NCBI GenBank assembly: GCA_902785705.1
Contig: CACZZN010000021.1
Coordinates: forward strand, 1 to 50,543
Direction of reading: 5' to 3'
Source of the DNA: an uncultured Veillonellaceae bacterium
GTDB lineage: Bacteria; Bacillota; Negativicutes; Selenomonadales; Selenomonadaceae
DNA length: 50,543 nt
Shown in pieces: positions 25,276 to 34,248 of the stretch. The notes under the pieces are model-generated. The model searched no databases, was not told the DNA's origin, and worked only from the letters and a program-made list of their open reading frames with translations. The translations under genes were made by a program, and so were the position numbers. How positions within the stretch are numbered: the first letter of the stretch is position 1; each line of letters starts with the position of its first letter.

Positions 25276-25422
25276 TTAAGGAAACGCTGATTAAATGAGC
25301 TTTTGTCATTGGCGAAGGATTTTTCTGTCAGGCAAGAAAGATGCCGTGAAGTCGTAGCGACGCGCAGCTAGTCCTTAAAAGACTCGGCAAGGGCAAAAGG
25401 GAATTAATCAGTGTTTCCTTAA
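25276..25422. mobile_element. 147-base MITE-like element between tyrA and the aminotransferase
   Basis: Near-perfect terminal inverted repeats TTAAGGAAACGCTGATTAA (left) and its mirror (right; 18 of 19 match, similarity extends further) enclose about 110 bases without a coding frame. TTAA at both outer ends may be the target duplication. The tyrA stop codon lies in the right-hand TTAA, so the element inserted exactly at the end of tyrA. No transposase is present, so a related full-length element would have had to mobilise it. Confidence 0.75.
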
Positions 25423-26309
25423 TTCGGATCGAACTTCTGCTCTGCACGCTCCAAAATACTGTCCCGCAGATTCTTGGAAGCCGCAAAGTAATCATGCACC
25501 GCCTGACGATCCTTCCTTTCCACCGCATCAACGACCTCGCCCAAGATGCCTTGCAGCTCCCGCAAATGCGCGGAAATCGCCTCACCGTTCGTCATGCAGA
25601 TATCCGCCCACATATCCGCATTGGAGGACGCGATGCGCGTCGTATCCTTGAAACCGCCCCCAATGAGCTTGATGCAGGATTCCAGATCGCCCTCACGGCG
25701 CTCCAGAAGCGTCACCAGCGCGGCTGCCGCCACATGCGGCACATGGCTGATCACAGAGGCGCATCGGTCATGCTGCGCGAGATCCAGCGTCATGAAATTC
25801 GCGCGGGTATGCCGCAGCACGCTCATGAGCTTTTCGTATGCCTCCTTCGGCGCGCCTGTGCCCTCTACGATCACATAGGCCTTGTTCACAAACAGGTCTT
25901 TGTCCGCCGCCGCAACGCCGCTTTTCTCGCGTCCTGTCATGGGATGCCCCGCGATATAATAGATATCGGCCGGCAAAAGCTCATGAAGCTGCCGGGAAAT
26001 ATACTGCTTCGTGCTGCCCGCATCCGTGATGATACATCCCTTTTTCAAAAAGGGAAGGATTTTTTTTACCATCGGCACAATCTGCAGGACAGGCGGACTC
26101 AGGAATACGATATCCGCATCCCCGACAACTTCTCCGATATCCGCGGATGCAGCATCCACCGCGCCCCGTTTCACGGCAAGATCCATGGAAGCCTGCGTCC
26201 GGCACAGCCCCGTGATACGAATAGCATCTCCCATGGCGTCCTTGAGCGCCAGCCCCAGGGAGCCGCCGATCAATCCCACGCCGATGATCGCGAAATTCAT
26301 GCGGCTCAT
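25419..26309 (-). CDS. tyrA: Prephenate dehydrogenase
   Basis: NAD(P)-dependent oxidative decarboxylation of prephenate to 4-hydroxyphenylpyruvate for tyrosine synthesis, 296 residues. The N-terminal Rossmann motif is GVGLIGGSLGLAL (about 10-22). TDAGSTK, GHPMTGREKSG (catalytic His) and DLAQHDRCASVISHVPH are family signatures. There is no fused chorismate mutase or ACT domain. The ATG overlaps the aroF TGA (ATGA). Its TAA lies in the terminal TTAA of a MITE-like element. Confidence 0.95.
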   Translation of the reverse strand: MSRMNFAIIGVGLIGGSLGLALKDAMGDAIRITGLCRTQASMDLAVKRGAVDAASADIGEVVGDADIVFLSPPVLQIVPMVKKILPFLKKGCIITDAGSTKQYISRQLHELLPADIYYIAGHPMTGREKSGVAAADKDLFVNKAYVIVEGTGAPKEAYEKLMSVLRHTRANFMTLDLAQHDRCASVISHVPHVAAAALVTLLERREGDLESCIKLIGGGFKDTTRIASSNADMWADICMTNGEAISAHLRELQGILGEVVDAVERKDRQAVHDYFAASKNLRDSILERAEQKFDPN

Positions 26310-27319
26310 AATGTCTTACCCATGATGTTCGCAATTTGTGAAATCTCATGCATGACAGCCTCAAAGTTCTTCGGCTTCAAAGACTGGTCGCCATCGGAAA
26401 GGGCGACCTCAGGATGCGGATGCACCTCAATGATCAGCCCGTCCGCGCCTGCCGCTACCGCCGCACGCGCCATCGGACGCACCATCTGCCAGCGGCCTGT
26501 GCCGTGGCTTGGATCCACGATGACCGGCAGATGGGAAAGCTCCTTCACCGCCGCGACTGCGCTAAGATCCAGCGTATTGCGCGTAAACGTCTCATAGGTG
26601 CGAATGCCGCGCTCACAGAGAATCACATTTTCATTGCCTCCGGCCATGATATATTCCGCTGCATTCAGCCACTCGCTGATGGTAGCGGACAGTCCGCGCT
26701 TCAAAAGCACCGGCTTCCTCGCCTTCCCCAAAGCCTTGAGCATCTGGAAGTTCTGCATATTGCGCGCGCCCACCTGGAAGACATCCGCATAGGCTCCCAC
26801 CAGATCGATATCATCATGGTCCACGACTTCCGTAATGACCTTCAGGCCGAACTCATCCGCCACGGTGCGGAGCATCTTCAGCCCTTCATCCCCCAGACCC
26901 TGAAAATCATAGGGAGATGTGCGTGGCTTGAAGGCACCGCCGCGCAGAAATTGCGCACCGCCCTCCTTCACGCACCGAGCCGCTTCGCGAAGCTGCTCCA
27001 AGCTCTCCACCGAGCATGGTCCGGCCATGATGACCAAACGGTCTCCGCCGATCTTCACGCCGCCTGCGTCAATAACGGAATCCGCCGGATGGAAATCACG
27101 GCTCACCAGCTTGTACTTCTCTGTGATGCGGACGGTTTTCTCCACGCCCTCCATCATATTCATCTCAAGATTGGCAATCTTCTTCTTATCCCCGATGACG
27201 CCGACGATCGTGCGATCCTCGCCCTTCGAAAGATGGAAGCGCAGGCCCTCGCGCTCCAGCTTCGCCTGCACGCCCTCGATATTTTCTTTCGTCGCATTCG
27301 GTCCCATGACTATGATCAT
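26306..27319 (-). CDS. aroF: 3-deoxy-7-phosphoheptulonate synthase (DAHP synthase)
   Basis: First enzyme of the shikimate pathway: phosphoenolpyruvate plus erythrose-4-phosphate gives DAHP. The N-terminal ~75 residues form a ferredoxin-like regulatory domain (MIIVMGPNATKENIEGVQAK) typical of the AroA-beta/AroF type in Bacillota. The TIM barrel follows with MAGPCSVESLEQL, RGGAFKPRTSPYDFQG and VIVDPSHGTGRWQMV. The ATG at 27319 has TAGGAGG eight bases upstream. It leads the aroF-tyrA-aminotransferase unit under a sigma-A-type promoter. Confidence 0.95.
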   Translation of the reverse strand: MIIVMGPNATKENIEGVQAKLEREGLRFHLSKGEDRTIVGVIGDKKKIANLEMNMMEGVEKTVRITEKYKLVSRDFHPADSVIDAGGVKIGGDRLVIMAGPCSVESLEQLREAARCVKEGGAQFLRGGAFKPRTSPYDFQGLGDEGLKMLRTVADEFGLKVITEVVDHDDIDLVGAYADVFQVGARNMQNFQMLKALGKARKPVLLKRGLSATISEWLNAAEYIMAGGNENVILCERGIRTYETFTRNTLDLSAVAAVKELSHLPVIVDPSHGTGRWQMVRPMARAAVAAGADGLIIEVHPHPEVALSDGDQSLKPKNFEAVMHEISQIANIMGKTL

Positions 27320-27358
27320 TCCCAAAACCTCCTAGAAAAACCAAAAACCACCATAACC

Positions 27359-27387
27359 TTTTTAGCAGTTTTCCCGATGTTTGTCAA
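27359..27387 (-). promoter_or_regulatory. Sigma-A-type promoter of aroF
   Basis: TTGACA, 17 bases, TAAAAA on the minus strand, about 40 bases upstream of the aroF ATG. An inverted-repeat element ends about 12 bases upstream of the -35. No T-box or leader peptide is visible in the short leader. Confidence 0.6.
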
Positions 27388-27398
27388 CCTGTCTAGTT

Positions 27399-27560
27399 AG
27401 TGCACTGGCACATTGATATTTGAACAATCTGCACTGTCTATGCCGCCACCTGCTTCGTTATCGTCGCTTGACGTAGCTCTGCTACTACTGCGCTCCTCTG
27501 CCTCGCATCTGGCGACATATCCAGCACATATTCGTCCAATTATCAATGTGTCAGTACACT
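27399..27560. mobile_element. 162-base MITE-like element between aroF and yihY
   Basis: 20-base terminal inverted repeats (AGTGCACTGGCACATTGATA on the left; the mirrored right end differs at two positions) enclose about 120 bases without a credible gene. It differs in its ends from the element at 25276-25422. It abuts the aroF promoter on one side and lies 13 bases past the yihY stop on the other. No obvious target duplication was found, so the exact boundary is uncertain. Confidence 0.65.
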
Positions 27561-27572
27561 GCATCCCACAAA

Positions 27573-28517
27573 TCAAATGCTGTCTCCCACCTCGGTGTTT
27601 TTCCTTCCTCCCTGCAGCTCCTCGATTTTTTTGCGCAGTTCCATCTCGCTGAGCGCCATCAGGAATTCGATTCCATAGATGATGGCCATGGCAATGAATT
27701 TGAACCATACAAAAAGCGCAAAAAGCCCGAAGAGAGACCCGTAGGCAATGCCCATGCTCGGTATCAGCAGCATGCACCAGCTGTAGACTGCCGTGATCCC
27801 AAGCCAGACAATCGTGACAAGCAGAGCTGTCAAAGCCGCCTGATGAAAGGGGGGCGTATAGGAGTGGGGCGCGAAGATGTAAAAAGCCGTCAGCCAGACA
27901 ATCAGCACCATAAACGGCACCACGAATCTCAAAATATCCCACAGAACCAAAAAAGCGGACGGCAATCCAAAGGTTTCGTCCATATAGTAGACCACGGTGT
28001 TTCCAAAAACCGGCAGTCCCAAAGACAAAAAAATGGCAACCATCAGGCCGAGAGTGAAAATCACGCCCTTCGCGTGGATCAGGAGATTATGCTTGAAATC
28101 CTTCGCCAATTCCTCAGTCCGGGCATAATCCAGACTGTCTGTCGCCCGCGTCAGGATCTCCAGTCCCTGAACGAAACTGTACATGGAAAACAAGCCCGTC
28201 ACCCACATCCAAAGCGTGCTGCGGGAAGCCACAACACGCCGGATATCCGCAATAATGGGACCGGCCATGCGGTCCGGCAGATAGTATGCCACCATGCCGT
28301 AGAGTGCATCGATCTGCGAAGCCATGACGAACAGCATGAGATTGACCAGAAACACCAGAAACGGGAGGAATCCCAAAAGGAAATAATACGTTGTCCCGGA
28401 GGCCATGTCAAACCAGCTGCTGATGCGGTGATAGCCCGAAAGCCGCTGATAAAAGAACACTGCGGTCTGCCACATAGGGGAGAGCTTGTTCAACGCCCTT
28501 TGCACCAACTTGTCCAT
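27573..28517 (-). CDS. YihY/BrkB family integral membrane protein
   Basis: A 314-residue protein with about six hydrophobic segments between residues 30 and 270, starting after MASGTTYYFLLGFLPFLVFL, and a charged C-terminus (LRKKIEELQGGRKN). The family (formerly wrongly called RNase BN) has no settled function; transporter-like roles have been proposed. It follows ade by 12 bases and ends its operon next to a MITE-like element. Confidence 0.9.
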   Translation of the reverse strand: MDKLVQRALNKLSPMWQTAVFFYQRLSGYHRISSWFDMASGTTYYFLLGFLPFLVFLVNLMLFVMASQIDALYGMVAYYLPDRMAGPIIADIRRVVASRSTLWMWVTGLFSMYSFVQGLEILTRATDSLDYARTEELAKDFKHNLLIHAKGVIFTLGLMVAIFLSLGLPVFGNTVVYYMDETFGLPSAFLVLWDILRFVVPFMVLIVWLTAFYIFAPHSYTPPFHQAALTALLVTIVWLGITAVYSWCMLLIPSMGIAYGSLFGLFALFVWFKFIAMAIIYGIEFLMALSEMELRKKIEELQGGRKNTEVGDSI

Positions 28518-28529
28518 GTCTGCACCTCG

Positions 28530-30305
28530 CTACCCCTCCACGCCGGCATCCACGGGAATGATACGGAACTTTTCCACGTCCACCAGCCCCATATCCGTCA
28601 GCTTCAGGGCAGGAATGACAGGAAGGCTCAAAAACGCCAAGGTAAGGAAGGGATCGTATTGCTGGTTCACCCCCAGCTCATAGGCCTTGTCACGCATACG
28701 GTCGATGGTATCCGCCGCCTGCTCCGCAGGCAGGTTGCTCATAAGCCCCGCAATGGGCAAAGGGAGTTCGCCCAGAACCTCCCCCTCTGCAATGATGACT
28801 TCTCCGCCGCCAATCCTTCTGATCTCCTCCGCCGCGGCAAGCATATCGTCGTCATTGGTTCCGATGATGATCAGATTGTGGGAATCATGCCCGACGGTGG
28901 AGGCGATTGCCCCCCGCTTCAGGCCAAAGCCTTTCACCAGCCCGTTCGCATGGAACCCTGTCGCGTGATGGCGCTCGAACACCGTGAGCTTCAGGATATC
29001 CCGCTCCGTATCCGCCACCGCGCACCCGCTTTCCACAGGAACCTCCATCTCCAAATGCTCCGTCACGATCTGGTGCGGAATGAGCCCGATGACATGCGCC
29101 CGCTTCCCCCGCAGGGGCAGCTTGAAATCCTCCTTACTGATCTTGGGAAGATTCACGGAATGAAGGATGAGCTGAGCGTTGAGCGCCATGGCCTCGGTTT
29201 CCTTCACTGCCTTCTTGGTCTCCCGGACGCCATGTTCCTGCGCGTAGACCAGAGCGCCCTCCTTGTAAACGCGCGACGGGATCCAGAACTGCAGGTCGTC
29301 ATAGACGGCAAAGTCCGCCCACGCCCCCGGCGACAAAGTTCCCAGATCGCGCAGACCATAGTACCTCGCGGCGTTGATGGTCGCCATCTGGATGGCCGTT
29401 TCCATCGGCACGCCCAGCGAAATGGCCTTTCGCACCATATAGTTCAAGTCTCCCATGTCCAAGAGATCCGCAGGGTGCCTGTCATCCGTACAAAAACAGC
29501 AATACGCCGACGTGCCCGGCGTGATGGCGGGCAAAAGGGCATTGAGATTCTGCGCGGCAGAACCCTCACGGATGAACACATAAATGCCCGCCCGCAAGCG
29601 TGCCATTGCCTCCTCCGCCGTCACGCATTCATGATCGGAATGGATGCCCGCCGCCGCATACGCCATGAGCTCCTTTCCCATCAGCGCAGGCGCGTGTCCG
29701 TCCACGCGAAAGCGCACGCCCCTCCCGTCCTGCGAGTCCGTGAACAGCTCCAGCTTGTCCATCAACGAGGGCTCCTGCATCAGGACACCCGGCACATTCA
29801 TGACCTCCGCAAGGCCAAAAACTCTCGGATGATTCTTGAGCGTCGCCAGATCCGATGCATGGAGGACGGTGCCGGAATGCTCCAGCTCGGTGGAAGGAAC
29901 GCAGGACGGCAGCATAAAATAGGCGCGGATCGGCAGATTTTCCGTTGCGTTCAGCATGTAGCTGATTCCGTGCAGGCCTGCCACGTTCGCTATTTCATGC
30001 GGATCTGCCACCACTGTCGTCGTGCCGTTCCGCACAACCGCCTTCGCGAACTCCTGCGGGCTCAGCATGGAGCTTTCGATATGCAGGTGCGCATTGATAA
30101 ATCCCGGCACGAGAAATCTCCCCGTACAGTCATAGACCTCTGCACCGTCGTATTCGCCGATGCCCGCAACCCGTCCGTCCGCGATGGCAAGATCGCCCCG
30201 CAGGAACTCCCCCGTATGGGAGATGAAAATCTCGGCATTTTTCATGACGAGATCCGCCTTGCGCTGTCCCAGCGCCGTCTCAATCAAATGCGCCCTGTTT
30301 CTCAT
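28530..30305 (-). CDS. ade: Adenine deaminase
   Basis: Amidohydrolase that deaminates adenine to hypoxanthine in purine salvage, 591 residues. The metal site begins with GFINAHLHIESSML, followed by VVADPHEIANVAG and FCTDDRHPADLL, all typical of the Ade family. The C-terminal domain contains GHDSHNLIIIGTND. It is transcribed with dapA upstream (hairpin in between) and yihY downstream. No purine riboswitch is visible. Confidence 0.95.
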   Translation of the reverse strand: MRNRAHLIETALGQRKADLVMKNAEIFISHTGEFLRGDLAIADGRVAGIGEYDGAEVYDCTGRFLVPGFINAHLHIESSMLSPQEFAKAVVRNGTTTVVADPHEIANVAGLHGISYMLNATENLPIRAYFMLPSCVPSTELEHSGTVLHASDLATLKNHPRVFGLAEVMNVPGVLMQEPSLMDKLELFTDSQDGRGVRFRVDGHAPALMGKELMAYAAAGIHSDHECVTAEEAMARLRAGIYVFIREGSAAQNLNALLPAITPGTSAYCCFCTDDRHPADLLDMGDLNYMVRKAISLGVPMETAIQMATINAARYYGLRDLGTLSPGAWADFAVYDDLQFWIPSRVYKEGALVYAQEHGVRETKKAVKETEAMALNAQLILHSVNLPKISKEDFKLPLRGKRAHVIGLIPHQIVTEHLEMEVPVESGCAVADTERDILKLTVFERHHATGFHANGLVKGFGLKRGAIASTVGHDSHNLIIIGTNDDDMLAAAEEIRRIGGGEVIIAEGEVLGELPLPIAGLMSNLPAEQAADTIDRMRDKAYELGVNQQYDPFLTLAFLSLPVIPALKLTDMGLVDVEKFRIIPVDAGVEG

Positions 30306-30330
30306 TGCCCCTACCTCAGCCTAATCTTAA

Positions 30331-30353
30331 GGGACTGCTCAAAGAACAGTCCC
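30331..30353 (-). terminator. Weak hairpin between dapA and ade
   Basis: GGGACTGTTC/GAGCAGTCCC stem (nearly perfect, short loop) eight bases past the dapA stop, but followed by TTAAGATT rather than a T-run. It may act as a partial terminator or mRNA stabiliser. Confidence 0.4.
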
Positions 30354-30360
30354 CTCCATT

Positions 30361-31254
30361 TCATTCATCTTTCAAAAGCCCGTGATTTCTCATGGCCGCC
30401 TTGAGCTGCTCCAGATGCACAGGCTCCATCTCTGTCAGGGGCATCCGCAGCGGTCCTGCCGCATAGCCCATCAGGTTCATCGCCGTCTTGACAGGGATCG
30501 GATTGACCTCACAGAACAGCGCGTCAATGAGATCCGCATAGTCAATCTGCAGCTTCGAGGCTGCCTCCGTCTTTCCCTCGAAATAGAGCTGGCAGATCAC
30601 ATGCGTATCCTTCGGCGCCACGTTGGAAAGCACGGAAATCACCCCTTTCCCGCCCAAGGAAAGGATCGGCACGATCTGGTCGTCATTCCCCGAATACACA
30701 TCAAGCTCCTCCCCGCAGGCATGGCGCAGACGAAGGATTGAGGACAGATCCCCGTTTGCCTCCTTGACCGCCGCGATGCGCGGGTGCTTTGAAAGCTCCA
30801 CATAGGTCGGGATCTTGATGGACACTCCCGTGCGGGACGGTACATCGTAGAGAATCAACGGGATTTCCACGCTGTCCGCGATCATCGTATAATGACGGAT
30901 CAGGCCGTTTTGGGTGCACTTGTTGTAATAGGGCGTCACCACAAGCAAGGCATCTGCTCCCACACGTTCCGCGTACCTGGAAAGCTCGACAGCATAGGAA
31001 GTTTCGTTGGAGCCGGTTCCCGCAATGACAGGAACGCGCTTGTCTGCCTTTTCCACCGCATATTTGATGGCCGCGCGGTGCTCCTCATCCGACATCGCCG
31101 CAGACTCCCCCGTTGTCCCCGTGATGATAATCGCATCCGTGCCGTTTGCAATCTGGTCCTCAATGATGCGTCCCAGCTCTTCAAAATGGATGCCTGTCTC
31201 CGTGAAGGGCGTAATGATTGCAACGCCCGCTCCCTTGAAGATTGTGCTCTTCAT
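30361..31254 (-). CDS. dapA: 4-hydroxy-tetrahydrodipicolinate synthase
   Basis: Class I aldolase of the lysine/diaminopimelate pathway: pyruvate plus aspartate semialdehyde. The 297-residue protein has GTTGESAAMSDEEH (about 48-61), VTPYYNKCTQNGL with the active-site Tyr, and VKEANGDLSSI with the Schiff-base lysine. GAGG precedes the ATG. It lies 33 bases after the M16 peptidase gene. No lysine riboswitch is visible in the short gap. Confidence 0.93.
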   Translation of the reverse strand: MKSTIFKGAGVAIITPFTETGIHFEELGRIIEDQIANGTDAIIITGTTGESAAMSDEEHRAAIKYAVEKADKRVPVIAGTGSNETSYAVELSRYAERVGADALLVVTPYYNKCTQNGLIRHYTMIADSVEIPLILYDVPSRTGVSIKIPTYVELSKHPRIAAVKEANGDLSSILRLRHACGEELDVYSGNDDQIVPILSLGGKGVISVLSNVAPKDTHVICQLYFEGKTEAASKLQIDYADLIDALFCEVNPIPVKTAMNLMGYAAGPLRMPLTEMEPVHLEQLKAAMRNHGLLKDE

Positions 31255-31287
31255 CCCAAAACCTCCTCATCATGCCCAAGCATAGAC

Positions 31288-34209
31288 TCATTCTACGACA
31301 GAAACCAAGCTGCCGAACAACTGTTTCTTCTCCTTCAGCATTTCCTCATTCCCGAAAACACAGAGACAATTCTGCTTCATGCAGGCATCCACCAAATCCG
31401 CCAAGGCGCGGATATCCTCCTGTCCTGTCGACAGGATCTGGTCCCTGCTTCGCTGACGATCCGCATAGCTCACATTGCGGATATAGCAATCCACAGCCGC
31501 GCACCCCTTCATCTTCGGCGTAAGCGGAGCGTCCACATGGCTCATGGTGCCAATGATGTACTTGTCCATTTCCCTGTCCGATATCTCGAACGTCCGAAGG
31601 AACTCCGCTGTCCCGTTGAACACATCCAATGTCTCGGACAGCCTTGGATCACGGTAAGATCCAAAATACATGAACCCGCTGCGCTGGAAATTGGTGAACG
31701 CTCCATAAGCGCCGCCCTGCACACGGATCTGCGTCCAAAAATACTCATAGCGCAGGATCGTTTCCAGCACCTGAAGCGCCCCCGTATAGGAGTAACCCAG
31801 CTTCACATAGTTCGCCGCTTTGCCGACATACTGCACGCGGCTGGAGGAAAGCAGCCCCTCATTGCGCGCCACGCAATCATACGAATAATCCTGCTCCGGA
31901 TACTCCTGCTGCGGAAGCTTGCCCAAGACGGCGGACAGCTCACCGCAAAGCTCGTCATAAACAGCCTGTGTCGAGGTGATGCCCACCAGCAGCCCTCTGC
32001 GGTTTAGCAGCTTCGGCAGAAGCTCCCGGAAGACCGTCTGCATCTTCGCATAATTCTCATCGAAATCCGCAAGGAACTCCTTCAAAAAACGGTAATAATC
32101 CACATTCCCCGCATCATTATAGCGGCCCGCCTTCGACAAATAGCCTGACAGCCGGGATGCCACGATGCTGTGCGCCGAACGCTGCAGGCTCATCTCAAAC
32201 CCTACGGCTTCCTGCTCGATGAGCTCCTTGATGCGCTTGCGGTTCGTGAACTTCGTCTGCGTCAGGACTTCCGCTATCAGGCTGCAAAGCTCCGTTTTCT
32301 TGGAGACAAGGGCCTTGAGCTGCACCTTGAGCTTCGGCAGGAAGGAATCTGGTTCGCCGTTCTTCACATAAGCGCCCAGCGAAACGCTCACGCCGCCGAT
32401 ACTCAGATTGACCTCATTGGCAAGATCTTCATACGAATGGAGTTCCGTATCGACATTGCCCAGCAGATCCGCCACGAGATACGCATAGGGCAGCTGCTCC
32501 TGCGGCACGCGGGACGCATCGAAATAAAGGTTCAGGTAGATGATGCCCTTTGTCTCCAGCTCACTGAACAGGACTTTCGTATCCTGCAGCACACGCTCTT
32601 CCAACGGAAGCACATCCGATTCCTTGCGGATATCGGACAATTTCAGGATAGGAATCGTCGCCAAGGCCTCCGGCGTCTCCGGCGCCTGCTGGCGTTCCTT
32701 CAATTTCTTTGTATTCTCTATGATCTGCCGGATTTCCTCCTTGGAGAGGGATGCTTTTTTTTCTGCCAGCAGCTTTTCCTGTTCCGCCTCGCGTTCCGCC
32801 GCCATCGTGCGGCTCGGCTTGAAGACCAGCAGCGTCCTGTGCAGATTCTGAAGAAAATACCGATCGACCAGCTCCTCAAAATACCCTTGATTCAGCCCCT
32901 CTTTCAACTGCTGAAGGATATCCTCATAGCGCAGGCTTTCGGCGGGATCCCCGCCATAGAGCCAGCTGCGCAGGCTTCTGAGCCCGTAGATCAGGCCCTT
33001 CGGCGCGCTGCCAAAGTCATCCTCACGCAGGCGGAACTCAAACAGATTGAGGGAAGCCTGCAGGAGTTTTTTGTCGATGCCCCGCTCCCTCAGTTCCTTG
33101 AGCTTTGCCATCACCAGATTGTAGAACTCTTCCGTCCGATCTTCCTCGGAACCGTTGACGATCATGCTGAACATCGGCTGCAGCATCTCCGTCTCAAAGC
33201 TAGAGTCCACGTCCTTTCCAAGCTCTGCGTCCACAATGGCCTTGCGGAGCGGCGCCGCCGGCGAGCGCAGCAGCGCGTGTTCCAGTATCTCAAGTCCCAG
33301 CAGCGTCTTGGTGTCCAAAGCATCCCCCGTCAGAAAATTCAAGCTCAGGAAAGTCTTTTCCTTCACTTCCTCTTCCGAGCCGATGGGATAAAAATCCGTG
33401 ATGCGCTTCATCTCGGCAAACAATTTCTGCCGCCGGATTTCCGAATCGATTTCCAGACGCTCAAAATGAGAAAGATATTCCCCATCCAGATAGGCCAGCT
33501 TCTCGTCGATATCCAGATCCCCATACAGGTAGATATAGCTGTTGGAGGGATGATAATAGCGATGATGGAACTCCAGGAACATCTCCTGCGAAAGCCCCGG
33601 TATCGCCTCCGGATCGCCGCCCGACTCGTAGCCGTAGGCCGTATCCGGGAACAAAGAGTGCATGATCTGCCGGCCCAGCAGATCCTCTGCGGAGGACAGC
33701 GCCCCCTTCATTTCATTGTAAACCACGCCGCTGTAGCGAAGCGGCTCTTCCGGGCTTTCGATTTCATAGTGCCAGCCCTCCTGCATGAGGATTTCCGGCG
33801 TCTGGTACATCGCAGGGTAAAAGACCGCATCCAGATAGACATCCATGAGGTTCTGGAAATCCTTGTCATTGCGGCTTGCCACCGGATAAACCGTCTTGTC
33901 CGGGTAGGTCATCGCATTCAAAAAGGTGTTCAGCGAGCCCTTCACCAGCTCCACAAAGGGCTCCTTCAGCGGATACTTGCGCGAGCCGCAAAGCGTCGAA
34001 TGCTCCACGATGTGCGCGACACCCGTATCATCCTTGGGCGGCGTGCGGAACGCAATGGAAAACACCTTGTTGTCATCCTTGTTTTTCAAATAGAAAAGCC
34101 GTGCACCTGTCTTTTCATGCACGAACTCAAACGCTTCCGAATCCGCCTCGGCAACATTCCGCTTCCTCAACAAGCGAAACCCATGCAGCCTTTCATCCAC
34201 CTTTATCAT
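31288..34209 (-). CDS. M16C family zinc metallopeptidase (insulinase/PreP-like)
   Basis: Large peptidase of about 973 residues with the inverted zinc motif HIVEH (about 66-70) and the downstream Glu ligand in the region of VVYNEMKGALSS. It has the four-domain M16C layout of presequence protease/HypA, which degrades peptides inside a closed chamber. No signal peptide is visible, so it is probably cytoplasmic. The ATG at 34209 is preferred over 34215 because AGGGAG is then seven bases away. It lies between an HD hydrolase gene and dapA. Confidence 0.92.
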   Translation of the reverse strand: MIKVDERLHGFRLLRKRNVAEADSEAFEFVHEKTGARLFYLKNKDDNKVFSIAFRTPPKDDTGVAHIVEHSTLCGSRKYPLKEPFVELVKGSLNTFLNAMTYPDKTVYPVASRNDKDFQNLMDVYLDAVFYPAMYQTPEILMQEGWHYEIESPEEPLRYSGVVYNEMKGALSSAEDLLGRQIMHSLFPDTAYGYESGGDPEAIPGLSQEMFLEFHHRYYHPSNSYIYLYGDLDIDEKLAYLDGEYLSHFERLEIDSEIRRQKLFAEMKRITDFYPIGSEEEVKEKTFLSLNFLTGDALDTKTLLGLEILEHALLRSPAAPLRKAIVDAELGKDVDSSFETEMLQPMFSMIVNGSEEDRTEEFYNLVMAKLKELRERGIDKKLLQASLNLFEFRLREDDFGSAPKGLIYGLRSLRSWLYGGDPAESLRYEDILQQLKEGLNQGYFEELVDRYFLQNLHRTLLVFKPSRTMAAEREAEQEKLLAEKKASLSKEEIRQIIENTKKLKERQQAPETPEALATIPILKLSDIRKESDVLPLEERVLQDTKVLFSELETKGIIYLNLYFDASRVPQEQLPYAYLVADLLGNVDTELHSYEDLANEVNLSIGGVSVSLGAYVKNGEPDSFLPKLKVQLKALVSKKTELCSLIAEVLTQTKFTNRKRIKELIEQEAVGFEMSLQRSAHSIVASRLSGYLSKAGRYNDAGNVDYYRFLKEFLADFDENYAKMQTVFRELLPKLLNRRGLLVGITSTQAVYDELCGELSAVLGKLPQQEYPEQDYSYDCVARNEGLLSSSRVQYVGKAANYVKLGYSYTGALQVLETILRYEYFWTQIRVQGGAYGAFTNFQRSGFMYFGSYRDPRLSETLDVFNGTAEFLRTFEISDREMDKYIIGTMSHVDAPLTPKMKGCAAVDCYIRNVSYADRQRSRDQILSTGQEDIRALADLVDACMKQNCLCVFGNEEMLKEKKQLFGSLVSVVE

Positions 34210-34248
34210 ATCCATGCTCCCTTCATCTTGCAGCTTCGCTTCTTCCCT

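Noticed and set aside
27320..27396. T-box or leader-peptide attenuator upstream of aroF
   Set aside because: The leader is too short and shows no specifier stem, terminator or aromatic codon run.
27397..27942. 181-codon minus-strand frame running through the second MITE-like element
   Set aside because: It overlaps the end of yihY in another frame and ends in the element's inverted repeat; no ribosome site or homology signal.
27546..30404. 952-codon plus-strand frame spanning yihY and ade
   Set aside because: Antisense shadow in GC-rich coding DNA; low-complexity His/Arg-rich translation and no domain, while both minus-strand genes are full length with signatures.
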